64,000 nucleotides of DNA from Paramecium pentaurelia (lineage: Eukaryota > Ciliophora > Oligohymenophorea > Peniculida > Parameciidae): the NCBI GenBank assembly GCA_905183005.1, contig CAJJDO010000112.1, forward strand, positions 199,385 through 263,384, given 5' to 3'. Position 1 is the first letter of the stretch. The number at the start of each line of letters is the position of its first letter. Below the pieces are notes generated by a model. The model was not told the origin of the DNA, did no database searches, and saw only the letters and a program-made list of their open reading frames with translations. Both the position numbers and the translations under genes were made by a program. Positions 50,380-61,209 of this stretch are shown one piece after another.

Positions 50380-51310
50380 TCATTTAATATAATAGTTTTC
50401 TTCATCTCCTTTTTTCATTGAAGAACCTTACATTTTAGATGAATTCATTCTTGATTATTACATAATAGATTAAGTTTTATTAGTCTTATCAAGTCTTGTG
50501 ATTTCTTAATTCTATTAACTACTCAATTCTTTTCTAACATTCTAATACTTTTATAATAATCTATTTTTATCTCATTAAATATACTTCTCTAATTCCTATG
50601 ATCTAATCTTCCTTTATTCTTCTTAACCTGAAACAATTCTTTACTGTAAAGCACTAAGTTCAGTACTTTATTTTTGTTTAAGTTGAAGAATGAGATTTCT
50701 AATCTTACATGATCTTGATTAATTCCATCTTTCATATTCATCTCTTTCCATTGATAATATTCTTTATTAAGTAACATGAGCCTCTTAGTAACTAAATATA
50801 TATATATTTATATATACTTTTCTTATCTTGCCAAAGATTCCTCAGTCTTTCTTAAACTAAGTAATTCTGCAGAATCTTTTGGTTTAACAGGTATTGAATT
50901 TTCTAATTCATCTGTAAATTGTTTCAATTCTTCATCATGTCTTTAAAGTACTTATTCTTTAACTCTTTGAGCTTCTTAATCAAATTCAGCCATTTTCTAA
51001 TCCCAAAATTCGTTAAATTGATTAAATTCTTCAAGATGAGCCTTTTCAATTTCTTATTTTTCATTAGTATGTCTATCCTTAACTTCTATCTTATTTTTTG
51101 AATCTAAATCTTTTTTTAATTCTCCTAATCTTTTTTTTGCTTAATCAGCTTCTAAATATTTCCCTGCCTTTTCACAACTCTTTTAATGATCATACAATAT
51201 TTATCTAATAATATAGTATATTTTATGAATTACATATATTCTTCCAAGTCTCCATTTTAAATAGGAAGATTATTTGTTCCTTTTTTGACTGTTGATCTTG
51301 AATTATTCAT
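50380..51310 (-). CDS. Conserved-looking coiled-coil protein
   Basis: 283 residues with three introns (29 nt near 51.21 kb, 26 nt near 50.80 kb, 24 nt near 50.54 kb), exactly 284 codons. After a short head come continuous coiled-coil segments, including CEKAGKYLEADQAKKRLGEL, FNEFWDQKMAEFDQEAQRV, ERWNQSRSCKIRNLILQLKQ and QSTELSALQQRI. The regular pattern (KxKQxxELxALxxRI, LLQKYQNVRKEL) is of the kind seen in coiled-coil proteins of cilia and protist cytoskeletons. I believe it belongs to a widespread protist family but cannot name it with confidence. Confidence 0.75.
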
Positions 51311-51635
51311 AAATTTATTTATTTTTTCTGTTAAATTATAAATTCTTAATCAATTTTTATAAGTCCAAAAATCAAAATCCTAATTTAAAATAAATCATAC
51401 AATAAATAATGTAATATCAAATATAATAATGTATTGATACAAAGGAATACAATAAATTAACAATTATATATAATTACTTTAAAATAATATTATGATTTAA
51501 AGTAACAGCTAAAATTCACTAATAAAATAGAGTCATTTCGGATAAATAATAACAAAAACACCTCTTAACAAATTAAATAGACCATAAGATCAATCAACTA
51601 TTTCTTAATATTAATCTCCTACATTAAGATAAGCT
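51311..51635. other. Divergent intergenic spacer
   Basis: About 325 bases between two divergent start codons; A/T rich, presumably a shared promoter region. No motif recognised. Confidence 0.45.
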
Positions 51636-52289
51636 ATGTCACCTAAAGCAGCTAGAGAATATCTTAACAGTTTGAGAAGTTTCATATGTCATTATGAAAC
51701 AAAACCAACAGTTGAAAGAATGCCTGCATAATCTCTCCATGAAATAATGTAATAACAACCATATTTGTATTTTCCAGTAGCTAATAGATTGAATGATCAC
51801 ATTAAATTGATTACTCCACATAAGATTGAAGTAAGGAAAATGAATGATGATGGTACCATTCATTCATTAAGATATTATTATTTAAAATAAGCAACTTTGG
51901 GAAGTTCAAATGACATACCCTAATCATAATAAATAATGATTGTAGGTTAAAAACAGAGTGGCAAGAAGAAGTTATTCCAAGAATTAATCAAACGAATAAT
52001 GCCTAAACAATTCAAACTATAATTGTATACAGAATCAGGAGAGAAGACTATCAATCTGCAATTGAATGATGATATAAAATAAACTATTAAAAGTATACTG
52101 GCAGGACTGAAGCATTATTAATTAATTGCTTAAGGGGAACAAAATATGATAGCTTGCAGAGGATTGGAAGGATTCAAGAGAGACAAGAAAGACAAGGGTA
52201 TACTTATTATGTGTGTGAAACCAGGAAAATAAGAGAAATCTGAATGCATCAAGACTTTCAAAATGTTAGAGGAAATTTACAAAAATTGA
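51636..52289 (+). CDS. Small protein with a P-loop-like motif
   Basis: 217 residues, intronless (218 codons). Around residues 111-126 the sequence IMIVGQKQSGKKKLFQEL resembles a Walker A loop (GxxxxGK[ST]), but Lys stands where Ser/Thr is expected. No Walker B or switch motifs are evident, so nucleotide binding is doubtful. The N-terminal half is a compact mixed fold (YFPVANRLNDHIKLITPHKI). Family not recognised. Confidence 0.7.
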
Positions 52290-52318
52290 TTATTAATGTA
52301 ATAATTATATCAATAAAA

Positions 52319-53274
52319 ATGGGTACATGTTAGTTAAAAAATTGCAGATGCGTATGCTAATAAAATAGATTAGCATGTCAATGTGGAAGTTAAAATACTA
52401 TTTTACTAGAAGAATAAGCAAGAGAAATTCGTAGAAGAATAAGTTAAGATTAAATGGTAAAATACTTTTAAGTATGTAGAAAAGATCAAATAGATTTTCA
52501 AATAATAAAAGCAAAACAGGATCTCCTGCACAATCTAATTCAAGTGACTCTTTAAATAAAACTAAATTTTCTACTAATCGAAAAGCATCAAATCGATCTC
52601 CTAATTCAACTGAAAGGTATTTGTTATCTGAGGAATGTAATATTCCAACTGAAAGTAATCAATTAAAGAAAATTGGAAAACCAAAAATTAGAAATTTAAA
52701 ATTTAATCGTAGCTTGACCTACTTTAGTTAAGAAATTGCTGTCTTTAATTTTTAAGAAATAATTGATTAGTCATAAAGTTAAAAAGAAATCAAAATAGAT
52801 TCTCCTTAATTTTAAACCCTTAAGAATAATACTATAGAAAATAAATAAACATTAGATCAAATTTAATCTATTAAAGACCCAACAATAACTATGAAAACAC
52901 CTACAACTACTGGTGCTGAATTATCTAATAATGCAATACAATCAGCTCCATTTCTTATTCAATAACCATCCATATCTAGAGAGAGTACTCCATCTAAATT
53001 ATCGCATCCTATTACTTAAGTAAGTATGGAACCAAATCTAAATAAATAATCATTATCCGTAATCACAGAATAATAACTTAAAAATAGATCACATACAGCT
53101 GAATTATCAGATGATTAAAAAAGTGTTACCCCCAGAAGTGTATTAAAATTATAACAAAAAAATAATGATTCTTTTAGAACTTAATAACAGGAAAAACGTA
53201 AAGTTAGATTTGATCTTCCTAATTCACATTACATTAAGGAAAGAATTAAATAATAACAAAGATTTTTCAATTGA
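52319..53274 (+). CDS. Short Cys-rich head with Ser/Thr/Gln-rich disordered tail
   Basis: 310 residues with one 23-nt intron (gtaaaa...tgtag near 52.46 kb), exactly 311 codons. The first 25 residues hold five cysteines (MGTCQLKNCRCVCQQ, ACQCG), which could bind metal or be lipidated. The rest is low complexity, Ser/Asn/Gln/Thr rich with Pro, typical of a disordered phosphorylated tail, ending in a basic segment (EKRKVRFDLPNSHYIKERI). The KVRFDL string resembles a PP1-docking RVxF site; that is a weak inference. It follows the previous gene by 29 nt. Confidence 0.65.
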
Positions 53275-53487
53275 ATGACATTTGTTATTAAGTATATGTA
53301 AATTAAATTTGAAGTTCTTTGATAATAATAACTAAATATAAACAAATATTTCATGGCTTTTTCTCAAATTATTTTTTATACATCAGAAAACCTAAATTTA
53401 TTTATAATAAAACTACTAATATTATTTTATGTTAATTATTTTGGGGTTGCAATATTTTATCTAAAATTCATAAATTAGTCATGTTCT

Positions 53488-54468
53488 TCAACTTAATGAT
53501 TTCTAATTCTATGTGAATCCTTTATTATAAATATATAATACAAGTTCAGTTATTTCTGTTTGAAACTTTTCACTCTAAAAATCTATATTAGATAATCCAC
53601 TAATTGTTTTAGCTTATTAATCCTATTATGTATCCAATTTCATCATGCTATCATCTTCCATTGTTTTTTGAGTAACCTAAGTTTATAGAGTAGGTTGAGT
53701 TTATTTCTTTTTTATGATCTTAAGCTTTTTCAAAGATCCAAAAATTTTACCTAACTATTCCTCAGGTTTTTCAAATTAAGTACTTTCAAAAGCTTAAATA
53801 CAAACATTTTTTTTATTCGATTTATTAGAATAATCAGATTTCTTTACTGAATCCATCTATACTAAGAATTCATCAGATTTAATTGATTTTGGAGACATCT
53901 CTGGTTCTTTTAATCCAATTTCAATTTTATTTAATTAATTTGCTATATTTTTAAGTTATTATTCATCAAATGTATGTTATTCTGAATCTACAAATCTGAA
54001 ATTGATTTACGAATTTGATAATCTGAATTCTTGATTTTTCTCTTCGTAATCATAACGATTTTCAAATTAAGGAGTGGGTTATTTAATATTAGGTGAATTC
54101 TATTGAGAAAACAATTAAGATTTTTAAGGATCCCTAGGAGTTTTACATGGTTAGAATATAATATTTGCATTATAATAATGATTATGATTATTATTTTCTT
54201 TATCTTAAATTCTTAATTTAGTAGCTATAAGTGGTTATTTATTAGTGGGTGACATACCTTTAGATGGATATATAATTGCTTTTGGTTGTTAATATTTATA
54301 TTGATCAATGCACTTGAACTATTTCATATATTTTTATTAATTTGGACTTAATTATTAATTAACAACTAAACATTTTCTTTCTTGAGGAGACTTACTATAG
54401 CATTATTGCTGATAAACAGAGACTACTCTTTTAGTCTAATATTACATGTAATTGGCAAATTAATTCAT
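53488..54468 (-). CDS. Polar low-complexity protein, unknown function
   Basis: 326 residues, one frame of 327 codons. Gln, Asn, Lys and Ser dominate, with a Tyr-rich head (MNQFANYMQYQTKRVVSVYQ) and short helical segments (ANQLNKIEIGLKEPEMSPKS). The frame upstream of the ATG stays open into the neighbouring gene, but splicing of a 25-nt intron there gives that gene its own TGA, leaving 44 bp between them. No domain recognised. Confidence 0.6.
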
Positions 54469-54512
54469 TATGTTTTAACGGTTATATTATATAATTATTA
54501 ATTAATCAATAT

Positions 54513-54951
54513 TCATCTATTATATTACTAAGTTCTAATATGAAATCTTTAACATCAACATTAATTATTCCTAAATCTCTTCATCATTAAATTCTATGAT
54601 TTAACAAACCTCATTATAATTCATAGTTTAATGGTATTATTCATTTAAATATTGCACTTAAATAATACAACTTGAATATTACCTATAGAAGAATATCATC
54701 AATTAATCTTTATCAGATTAGTATTATGATATATCTCCTTTATTTGATAATAAGGATTCTTAGTGTATAGCTGAATTTACACAATTCTCTTTCAATTTTT
54801 TTATATGACTTTTGTATTCTTTTTTTGTCTATTTTACTTTATCTATTATTTATGATTCCACATGTATGGATATAACTCTTTTTTTCTTTTGATATTTCTT
54901 CCTAATTTGATTTTAGAATAAATTATCAAAGATATATCTATCGAATATCAT
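54513..54951 (-). CDS. Small basic helical protein (3' part of a possibly frameshifted locus)
   Basis: 137 residues with one 25-nt intron (gttgat...atattag near 54.54 kb), exactly 138 codons. It begins MIFDRYIFDNLFQNQIRKK and continues with Lys-rich helices (KEYKSHIKKLKENC) and an acidic end (CQIIEFNDEEIQEQL). Its start overlaps the end of the following entry by 26 bp in another frame. Read together they look like one protein with a frame jump near 54.95 kb. Confidence 0.5.
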
Positions 54952-55169
54952 TTATTTGAATAGGAAGTTTAGATTATTCTTTGTATTTTGGATGAAATTT
55001 ATGTTAAGGTAATTATTTCTTATCTTTAAATTAATAATATTAGACTTTATCCAATAATTGTTGATGTTATGATTTTGTTACTAAAATAAAAAAGAGATTA
55101 AAGTAGTTTTAGTATAATTAAAGAAACTCCTTTATTCTAGATATTTTGTTTTTGCTTATACATATTCAT
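54926..55169 (-). CDS. Short helical ORF (5' part of a possibly frameshifted locus)
   Basis: 72 residues with a 25-nt intron after MNI (gtataa...tctag near 55.15 kb), exactly 73 codons. It carries IKEFLQLYQNYFNLFFILVT then KVQYYQFKDKKQLPQHKF, and ends just inside the next ORF. There is no GT donor in the overlap to splice the two together, so either a real frame break or two overlapping genes is implied. Confidence 0.45.
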
Positions 55170-55269
55170 GATGAGATTCAAATTGATTTCAATTTTTGTG
55201 TTATTAACAAAATAAAATAGACAGAATAATTATAATAATATAGATAGAAAATTAATTAGTATTGAAATT

Positions 55270-55931
55270 TCATTCGATTTATCCTTTTAGCTTTACAGAT
55301 TTCATTCTTCTTCTTTATAAGCGTTGTTACACTTAATCTTCTTATTCTTACAAAGCTCTATGATAATAAAAATAGATTACTAATTATGTATTCTTGTAAC
55401 ACGTTAAGACTCATAACCATGATATTCTAACAATTGATTAACTTACAATTTTTAATCTTATTCTTTGATATATTTGAGTTGATTTTCTACTTCTTATTAT
55501 TTCTAAGATTTCTATGCAATTACTAATTTTGAAGATGGAGGTAATGGAGGAATTTTTTCTTGATTTTCATGATGTGATGTTTTCTTAAGTGCTGTTTCAT
55601 GTTTCAATTCTTCATAAGCAATATTCATGCATTAATTAACTGTTCCTTTCATTAATAATTACTATGTCTTATTCTTAAAAATCAAAAACTTATTGCTTTT
55701 AATTTATTCAAAGTATTCTACACCAATCTACTTTATATGATGTTAAATTACACGGTATAATTCTAATAATTGATTCACAACTTCAATAGTAACATTATTG
55801 CATTCAACTTCCATTTCTAAAAATAATATATTCTCAGCAAAAAAGGGTGGTAAATTTTTGGAATGTTCCCAAAATAAGGATTTACCATCTTCTTTTGTTT
55901 ATCTTTCTCTAGATCCATTTCTTGAATTCAT
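55270..55931 (-). CDS. Small coiled-coil protein, unknown function
   Basis: 212 residues with one 23-nt intron (gtgtta...aattag near 55.39 kb), exactly 213 codons. The head MNSRNGSRERQTKEDGKSLF is followed by a helical segment (EVVNQLLELYRVIQHHIKQI), a Pro-rich linker (KIPPLPPSSK) and a C-terminal coiled coil (RALQEQEDQVQQRLQRRR). No recognised family. Confidence 0.7.
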
Positions 55932-56191
55932 TATTTATATAAAATGTATAATATTTCTTATTGTAATAATAAATTAAAATATATTATTGATCCATAACTA
56001 ATATCCTATGTAAACATTATTTTCAGTCAAATTCTTCTTCTTTATAAATCCTTATATATTCTATAAAAATAATATTCATTTTTAACTTATGATAACAAAC
56101 CATATTTTATTACAAATGGATAATTATTATTCATTATATACAACAATATAACATTAAACATTAAACAAATAAATATTCTAGAATCATCTTC

Positions 56192-56752
56192 TCATTCTCC
56201 TTTGCAACAAGAACAAAGTAATCCCCAAGTGCTTTATTTATTCTATGGCTTTTTTTAAATCATAGAATGCTTCTAAGGTGTCAATGACATAAATATTTTG
56301 TTAAAACATTTCTATACATTCTCTCCTGTTTTAGCTGAAACAAAGAAAACTGTATATTTTGAAGATATATCAGAAATTAAACTGAAATTTTGAATGTCAA
56401 TTTTATTCCCTACAATAAAGGTTGGTATTGTTCTTAATTCATTTTCTATTAAATGACACCAACCAGTTATTTGTTCTTAATACTTGTCTTATGAAGCATC
56501 GAAACAAATAATTACAGCATCAATTTGGCTTAAAAGTCTATTCAAAATTAATCTATAGGCTTCACATCCACTAGTATCATAAAGTTTAAATGTGTAGTTC
56601 ATATTTTTGAAATCAAGACTTCTTTGATAAATATCGATTCCGATAGTTTCTTATGTTTCATATAAAAACTCTTCTCCTTTTAAACTTCTTATTAGTGATG
56701 ACTTCCCACTTCTGGAATCACCTATTAAGGCTACCTTGAATTGTTTATTCAT
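56192..56752 (-). CDS. Rab-like small GTPase with altered switch II
   Basis: 186 residues, intronless. G1 is GDSRSGKSS (11-19). The effector region has the Rab/Ras threonine in QETIGIDI (34-41). G3 is DTSGCE (59-64) where Rabs have DTAGQE, so the catalytic Gln is replaced by Cys. G4 is NKID (116-119) and G5 is SAK (139-141). The C-terminus CSCCKGE carries cysteines at 180, 182 and 183, suitable for geranylgeranylation. The family cycles between GTP and GDP forms to recruit trafficking effectors. Loss of the switch II Gln normally lowers intrinsic and GAP-stimulated hydrolysis, so this member may be constitutively loaded; that is inference. Confidence 0.9.
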
Positions 56753-57291
56753 GGATTTATTTTTTTAAGTGATAAAATTAAGAATTTAAAAACGATTTAA
56801 AATATATCATAATGCACACTATTAATATAATTACTCCACTTAATATTTATATTTATTATATATTGAAGATGTATTATTATTTCATTATGATTATTACAAA
56901 TAACATGTTTTGATACACACTATTACTCTTTTGAATTTAAATTAATCATGTGTAATAAAATTGCTAACACGTCATATTAAAAACTAAAAATTTTAATTCT
57001 ATAACTTAAATTTAAAATTCATTTGAATCCGAAATTAATTTTTGATATTGTACAATTATCCCTTCATCATAATAGATATCTATGACTAAGCTCTATTAAT
57101 TATGCAAATACTTACACTTTATAATAAAATATTAATAATTTTAATTATTGGTTGATAGTCAGAAATTCAAATAGGAATTTACAATAAAAGTTAAATTTTC
57201 TTATTCTTTGTTTTATTATATAGCTATTGAAAGAGATTAGGATTATTTTCTTTACAAAATAATAAAAATAATTAATAAAATTAATTTCTAA
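56753..57291. other. Divergent intergenic region
   Basis: About 540 A/T-rich bases between the divergent GTPase and DDI1 start codons. No coding frame; promoters presumed, none recognisable. Confidence 0.5.
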
Positions 57292-58438
57292 ATGTCTTAC
57301 AGATTACAAGTCACAGATCCTGTAAAAGATAAAATTTCAATCTTAGAAGTTGATTAAACACTCACTGTATTAGACTTAAAGGCATTAATAGAAGTTGAAG
57401 TATTTTATATTCTAATCTAAGTTCTAAATAGCAGTTGCCAGATAATAATTGATTTATGGAGGATAATTCATGAATGATAATGATACTCTCTCTAAATATA
57501 ATATGCAAAATGAAGATTTAGTTCTTATTGAGAGGAAACCAAAATAATAAAGGACTCCATTAGAATTAGAAGCTATTAAGTTTATCAAACATATCCAATA
57601 AAATCCCCATTTGATGGAAGCAATAAGAATCAAAGATCCAAAATTGTCAGAATCAATAGAAAAAAAAAAATTAGCAGGTGTCATGGAATATATTTAGAAA
57701 TAAGTATTAATCTCATTCATTTAGCAATAAAAAAAATTCTAACAATAATAAGAATACATACGAAAGATGTAACAATTGGAATAGGATCCCCTTAATCCTG
57801 AAAATTAAAAACTTATTGAAGAAATGATCAACAAAAAAAATATTGAAGAAAATCGAGAATATGCTGAAGAATTCATTCCTGAAAGTTTTGGAACAGTTAC
57901 TATGTTATATATTGAATTATCAATTAATCGTCATCCTGTATAGGCTTTTGTTGATAGTGGGGCACAAAGTACAATTATGTCCAAAGCTTGTGCAGAGAGA
58001 TGTGGAATAATGAGATTGGTAGATACTCGTTTTTAAGGTATAGCCTAAGGAGTAGGCACTTAAAAAATTATTGGAAGAATTCATGTTGTGGAAATGTAAA
58101 TACTAAATCAAGTAAATCTATTTGAATAATCATTAGTTTTTACCATGCTCTTTGACTATTTTAGATGGAGATGGCATTGATTTTTTGTTTGGATTAGATA
58201 TGCTTAAAAGATATTAAGTAATTTTGTATACATAATGATTAGTGTAATATAAATTTAAAAGATAATTGTTTAATCTTTCCAAATGAAAAATTAAGTGTAC
58301 CATTTCTACCAGAAGGTTAAATTCATAAAAGAATAAGCATATAATAAGAGTAGGAGATCTTAAAAAGACAAAATAGTGATTCTTAAATAGAAGAAGAATA
58401 GCCTATAAAAAGTTCAAATTAACCATAATAATAATAAC

Positions 58439-58518
<80 letters not shown>

Positions 58519-58671
58519 CCTAGTCATACTAGACATCCAGAATCTTCAATATAAACAATTATTAATATTGGAGCTTCAAGAGCTGAGGCTATAATTGTAT
58601 TAGATTAGACAAATGGTAATTTAGAATTAGCAGCATCTATAATAATGTAGTAAAAATATGGTTTTAATTGA
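57292..58671 (+). CDS. DDI1: DDI1-type ubiquitin shuttle aspartic protease (UBL-RVP-UBA)
   Basis: About 435 residues after introns of 22, 25 and 25 nt; a further 21-nt intron near 57.70 kb is possible. An N-terminal ubiquitin-like fold is visible (ARQQLIYGGQFMNDNDTLSK, LVLIERK). A helical linker follows, then the retroviral-type protease domain with catalytic Asp214 in FVDSGAQSTIMS, the flap region QGIAQGVGTQKIIGRI and DGIDFLFGLDMLKRYQ. A 26-residue Gln tract separates it from a C-terminal UBA domain (GASRAEAIIVLDQTNGNLEL). DDI1 proteins bind ubiquitin chains and the proteasome and cleave heavily ubiquitinated substrates. All domains are intact. It converges with the next gene, stops 5 bp apart. 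Confidence 0.92.
58441..58518 (+). repeat. (TAA)25-CAA tract encoding 26 glutamines
   Basis: Twenty-five uninterrupted TAA codons followed by CAA, in frame within DDI1 between protease and UBA domains. A shorter TAA run (58426-58437) precedes it, separated by one CTA. The tract is a perfect microsatellite and should be length variable. Confidence 0.95.
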
Positions 58672-58676
58672 TAAGT

Positions 58677-60191
58677 TCATCGTAATTATGCTTCAATTAT
58701 ATTTAATTGTGCTTTTAAATCTGCAATTTATTTTGCATAATTTCTTGCAACAGCTAACATTTACTCTTCCAATATTTCTGCCTTATTTTCTGCTTATTAT
58801 ATTTCCAATTAAAGAATTACATTATCATTAGTACCTTAAGATTTTGGACGAATAGATTATTATATAGGGGCTTATCTAGTTTCTGCTAATCCTTCTTGCA
58901 ATAATTCAATCTCTTTCAATAGCATTTCTGCTCTTTTTTGAAATTTACTCACAATGATTGGATTATCTCTAAAAAAATCATCACTTTTAAATTATTCAAA
59001 GAAAGATCTTGGAATTTCTCCCTTATTCATCTCTGATATGTGCTACAATTAAACTTATTTCTATTTAAGTAATTGTTAATCAGCCCTTAATTTATCTAAA
59101 TTGTAAAATAATTATTGTTTATCTAACCTAGTTAAATTTTTTGAAGTTTCTTTAATAGTCTCTTATAAACTAAGAATGATATTTTCTTAATTTTCCATAG
59201 TTTCTTTCAAATTAGTTAGGATAGGTCTTTGATCTTCTAATCTTTTAATTAGAAAATCTTGTTCTTAAATAGTATCTTTAAGTGTTTACAACTCTTAAGT
59301 TTTATTCTTTGCTTCAGTATGAGCACTTTCTATTTAATAATAGTGATTTGATAATTCATGATAAATTCTGCGTTCAAATTCTAATTTATTCATTAATAAA
59401 ACTAATTTCTTCTTTAATATATCTTAACCATAATCAGTATTACATAATAAATCAATCTAAATATGCAATTCTTTAACATCATTTTTTTAGTTTACAATTT
59501 TTTAGAAGTAATTATTCTCTTCTTCAATTTGATCCTTCTGTTATCTAAGAGTTGCCAAATCAAAAGATATTTATTTATGAGCAGTTCTTATGAAATTCAG
59601 TTTCTTTTAAATAGGTTCCATTGACAAATTCAAACTTGTAAGTTTTAATTCAACTCTTTGCAATTTTCTCCTTATTATAGCTTCATCTTTCTCAAATGGA
59701 TCATAATAAATTTCTTCTATTCTTTCCACATCATCTTCTACTTATGCCTTGAGATCATGAGATTGATGTCTAAGTAAAATTGAAATTCTTCCTTTCTCTT
59801 TCCTTTGATCTTCTGGGTCATAAAGAAGAGATTCATGTTACAATTAACCTTCTATACGAAGCACTTCTAATAGCTTCACTGTAAGGACTAATTACATAGT
59901 TCCAAAAAGAATAGAATGTTCAAGTAATTTACGCTATTCTTAAGGTTCAGATGTTAATCTGGTGTTAAAACAACCTATTTTTAAAGTGACTCTATCTCCA
60001 TATGAGAGATTGGTAAATTGAAAAACATTCTTTCTAAATTATGGGTGAGCATTTGTAAATTGAACTTCGCTTCTAAACTTTTAAGTCTTCTTTTCTTTTG
60101 ATGTATATTACAATTCATCAATTTAAACAACCATAAAAAAATTGCCTTAAGTTACTAAAACACAATTTTAAATGATAACCTTTAAATCCAT
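58677..60191 (-). CDS. C2-like N-terminal domain with long coiled coil
   Basis: 504 residues, one frame of 505 codons. The first 130 residues look like a beta-sandwich of C2 type (MDLKVIIQNCVLVTQGNFFM, RSEVQFTNAHPQFRKNVFQF, GTMQLVLTVKLLEVLR). From about 150 to the end it is an almost continuous coiled coil (LQRVELKLTSLNLSMEPIQK, FLIKRLEDQRPILTNL, LQLEIQQAENKAEILEEQM). This pattern occurs in centrosomal and ciliary transition-zone proteins, but calcium-binding aspartates typical of C2 are not obvious and no family is assigned. Confidence 0.75.
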
Positions 60192-61209
60192 ATTATAATA
60201 TAATTATTATTCAATAACTAGAATAATAAATACAATATTTATCATTTTGATTAAGAAGTAAATAAATATATATAAAAAGTTTTAGATTTTAAGAAATGCA
60301 AGATCATAAATGTATAAAATTTGTTTTAAGGAAAAATCATATAGGATTCATATTGATATTCATTATACCAGTATTTCAAGAGAATTATTTAAAAATAAAA
60401 TCTATATGTTATCCTTAAAAAAGAGGAAAGAAATCCTAATCTATTAAATTTGTTCTTTGTATCTAATAAAATGATTTTTCTTAAAACATGAAATAAAATT
60501 TGATCAAAATGTAAAATAAAAAAGTCACAGAAATGATAGCATTAATATTTGGTTTGAAAAGTTGTGAAATATTTGAGATTGTTGCATAGAATATAAAGTT
60601 TTCTAGTTTAAAAAATATTACAAATTTGTAAATGTTTCCCTTTCATTATAAATGATTAATTTCTTACTTAATTCAGTAAAAAATCATATGAAAATAGAAA
60701 TAATTTATAAGAAATTATCATTATTAGTAAAGGAAAAGATATTAGAATTATTAAAAAATTAATATTGTAATTATTTTTAGGAGATAAGATAAATTTGAAG
60801 TAATAATTATTTGCTATATTAATTACTGAAAAAATGAATATTTTGATTGATCTAAGATTTTAAATGTTTATAAATGGTATAATAAATCAAAAATATTAAA
60901 GATAGAATTTGTAATAGTATAAGTTAATTTTATTAATTTTCATTTATTATTTTATAATCATTTCTTATCTTATCTTAATATTAAACTAAGTGAACTGGAA
61001 TTGATAAAAATTAAATGATTAATTATCTAATTCTAATTATAATTTTGATAAAAATAAACGAATTTTCTAATAATTTTATATATATAAGATCATAAATAAC
61101 ACAAAATTGATTGTAACAATATTAAAATCTTAGAATTAAGATATAATTTTAATTATTAAATATAGAAATATTATGGTTTTTCTATTTTTATAATTTTCTC
61201 TTTTTAAAA
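60192..61209. other. Long intergenic region between divergent genes
   Basis: About 1 kb, the largest clean spacer of the window. Apart from one possible small ORF (60296-60655) it is A/T-rich DNA without recognisable elements. Confidence 0.5.
60296..60655 (+). CDS. Possible small ORF
   Basis: 119 residues if translated with the ciliate code (MQDHKCIKFVLRKNHIGFIL...). Lys/Ile/Phe rich, no signal or domain; composition close to intergenic. May be chance. Confidence 0.22.

Noticed and set aside
50589..50777. ORF starting at 50777 as start of the helical protein
   Set aside because: The ATG lies just after a 26-nt intron, inside an exon of the coiled-coil gene in another frame; the real gene begins at 51310.
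51742..51800. Small GTPase or ATPase call for the gene at 51.6 kb
   Set aside because: The P-loop-like string lacks the Ser/Thr after GK and no other nucleotide-binding motif is present.
53488..55169. One continuous gene joining the 54.5-55.2 kb ORFs with the polar protein at 53.5-54.5 kb
   Set aside because: The frame is open across the junction, but a typical 25-nt intron gives the upstream ORF its own TGA and an exact codon count, so two genes are preferred.
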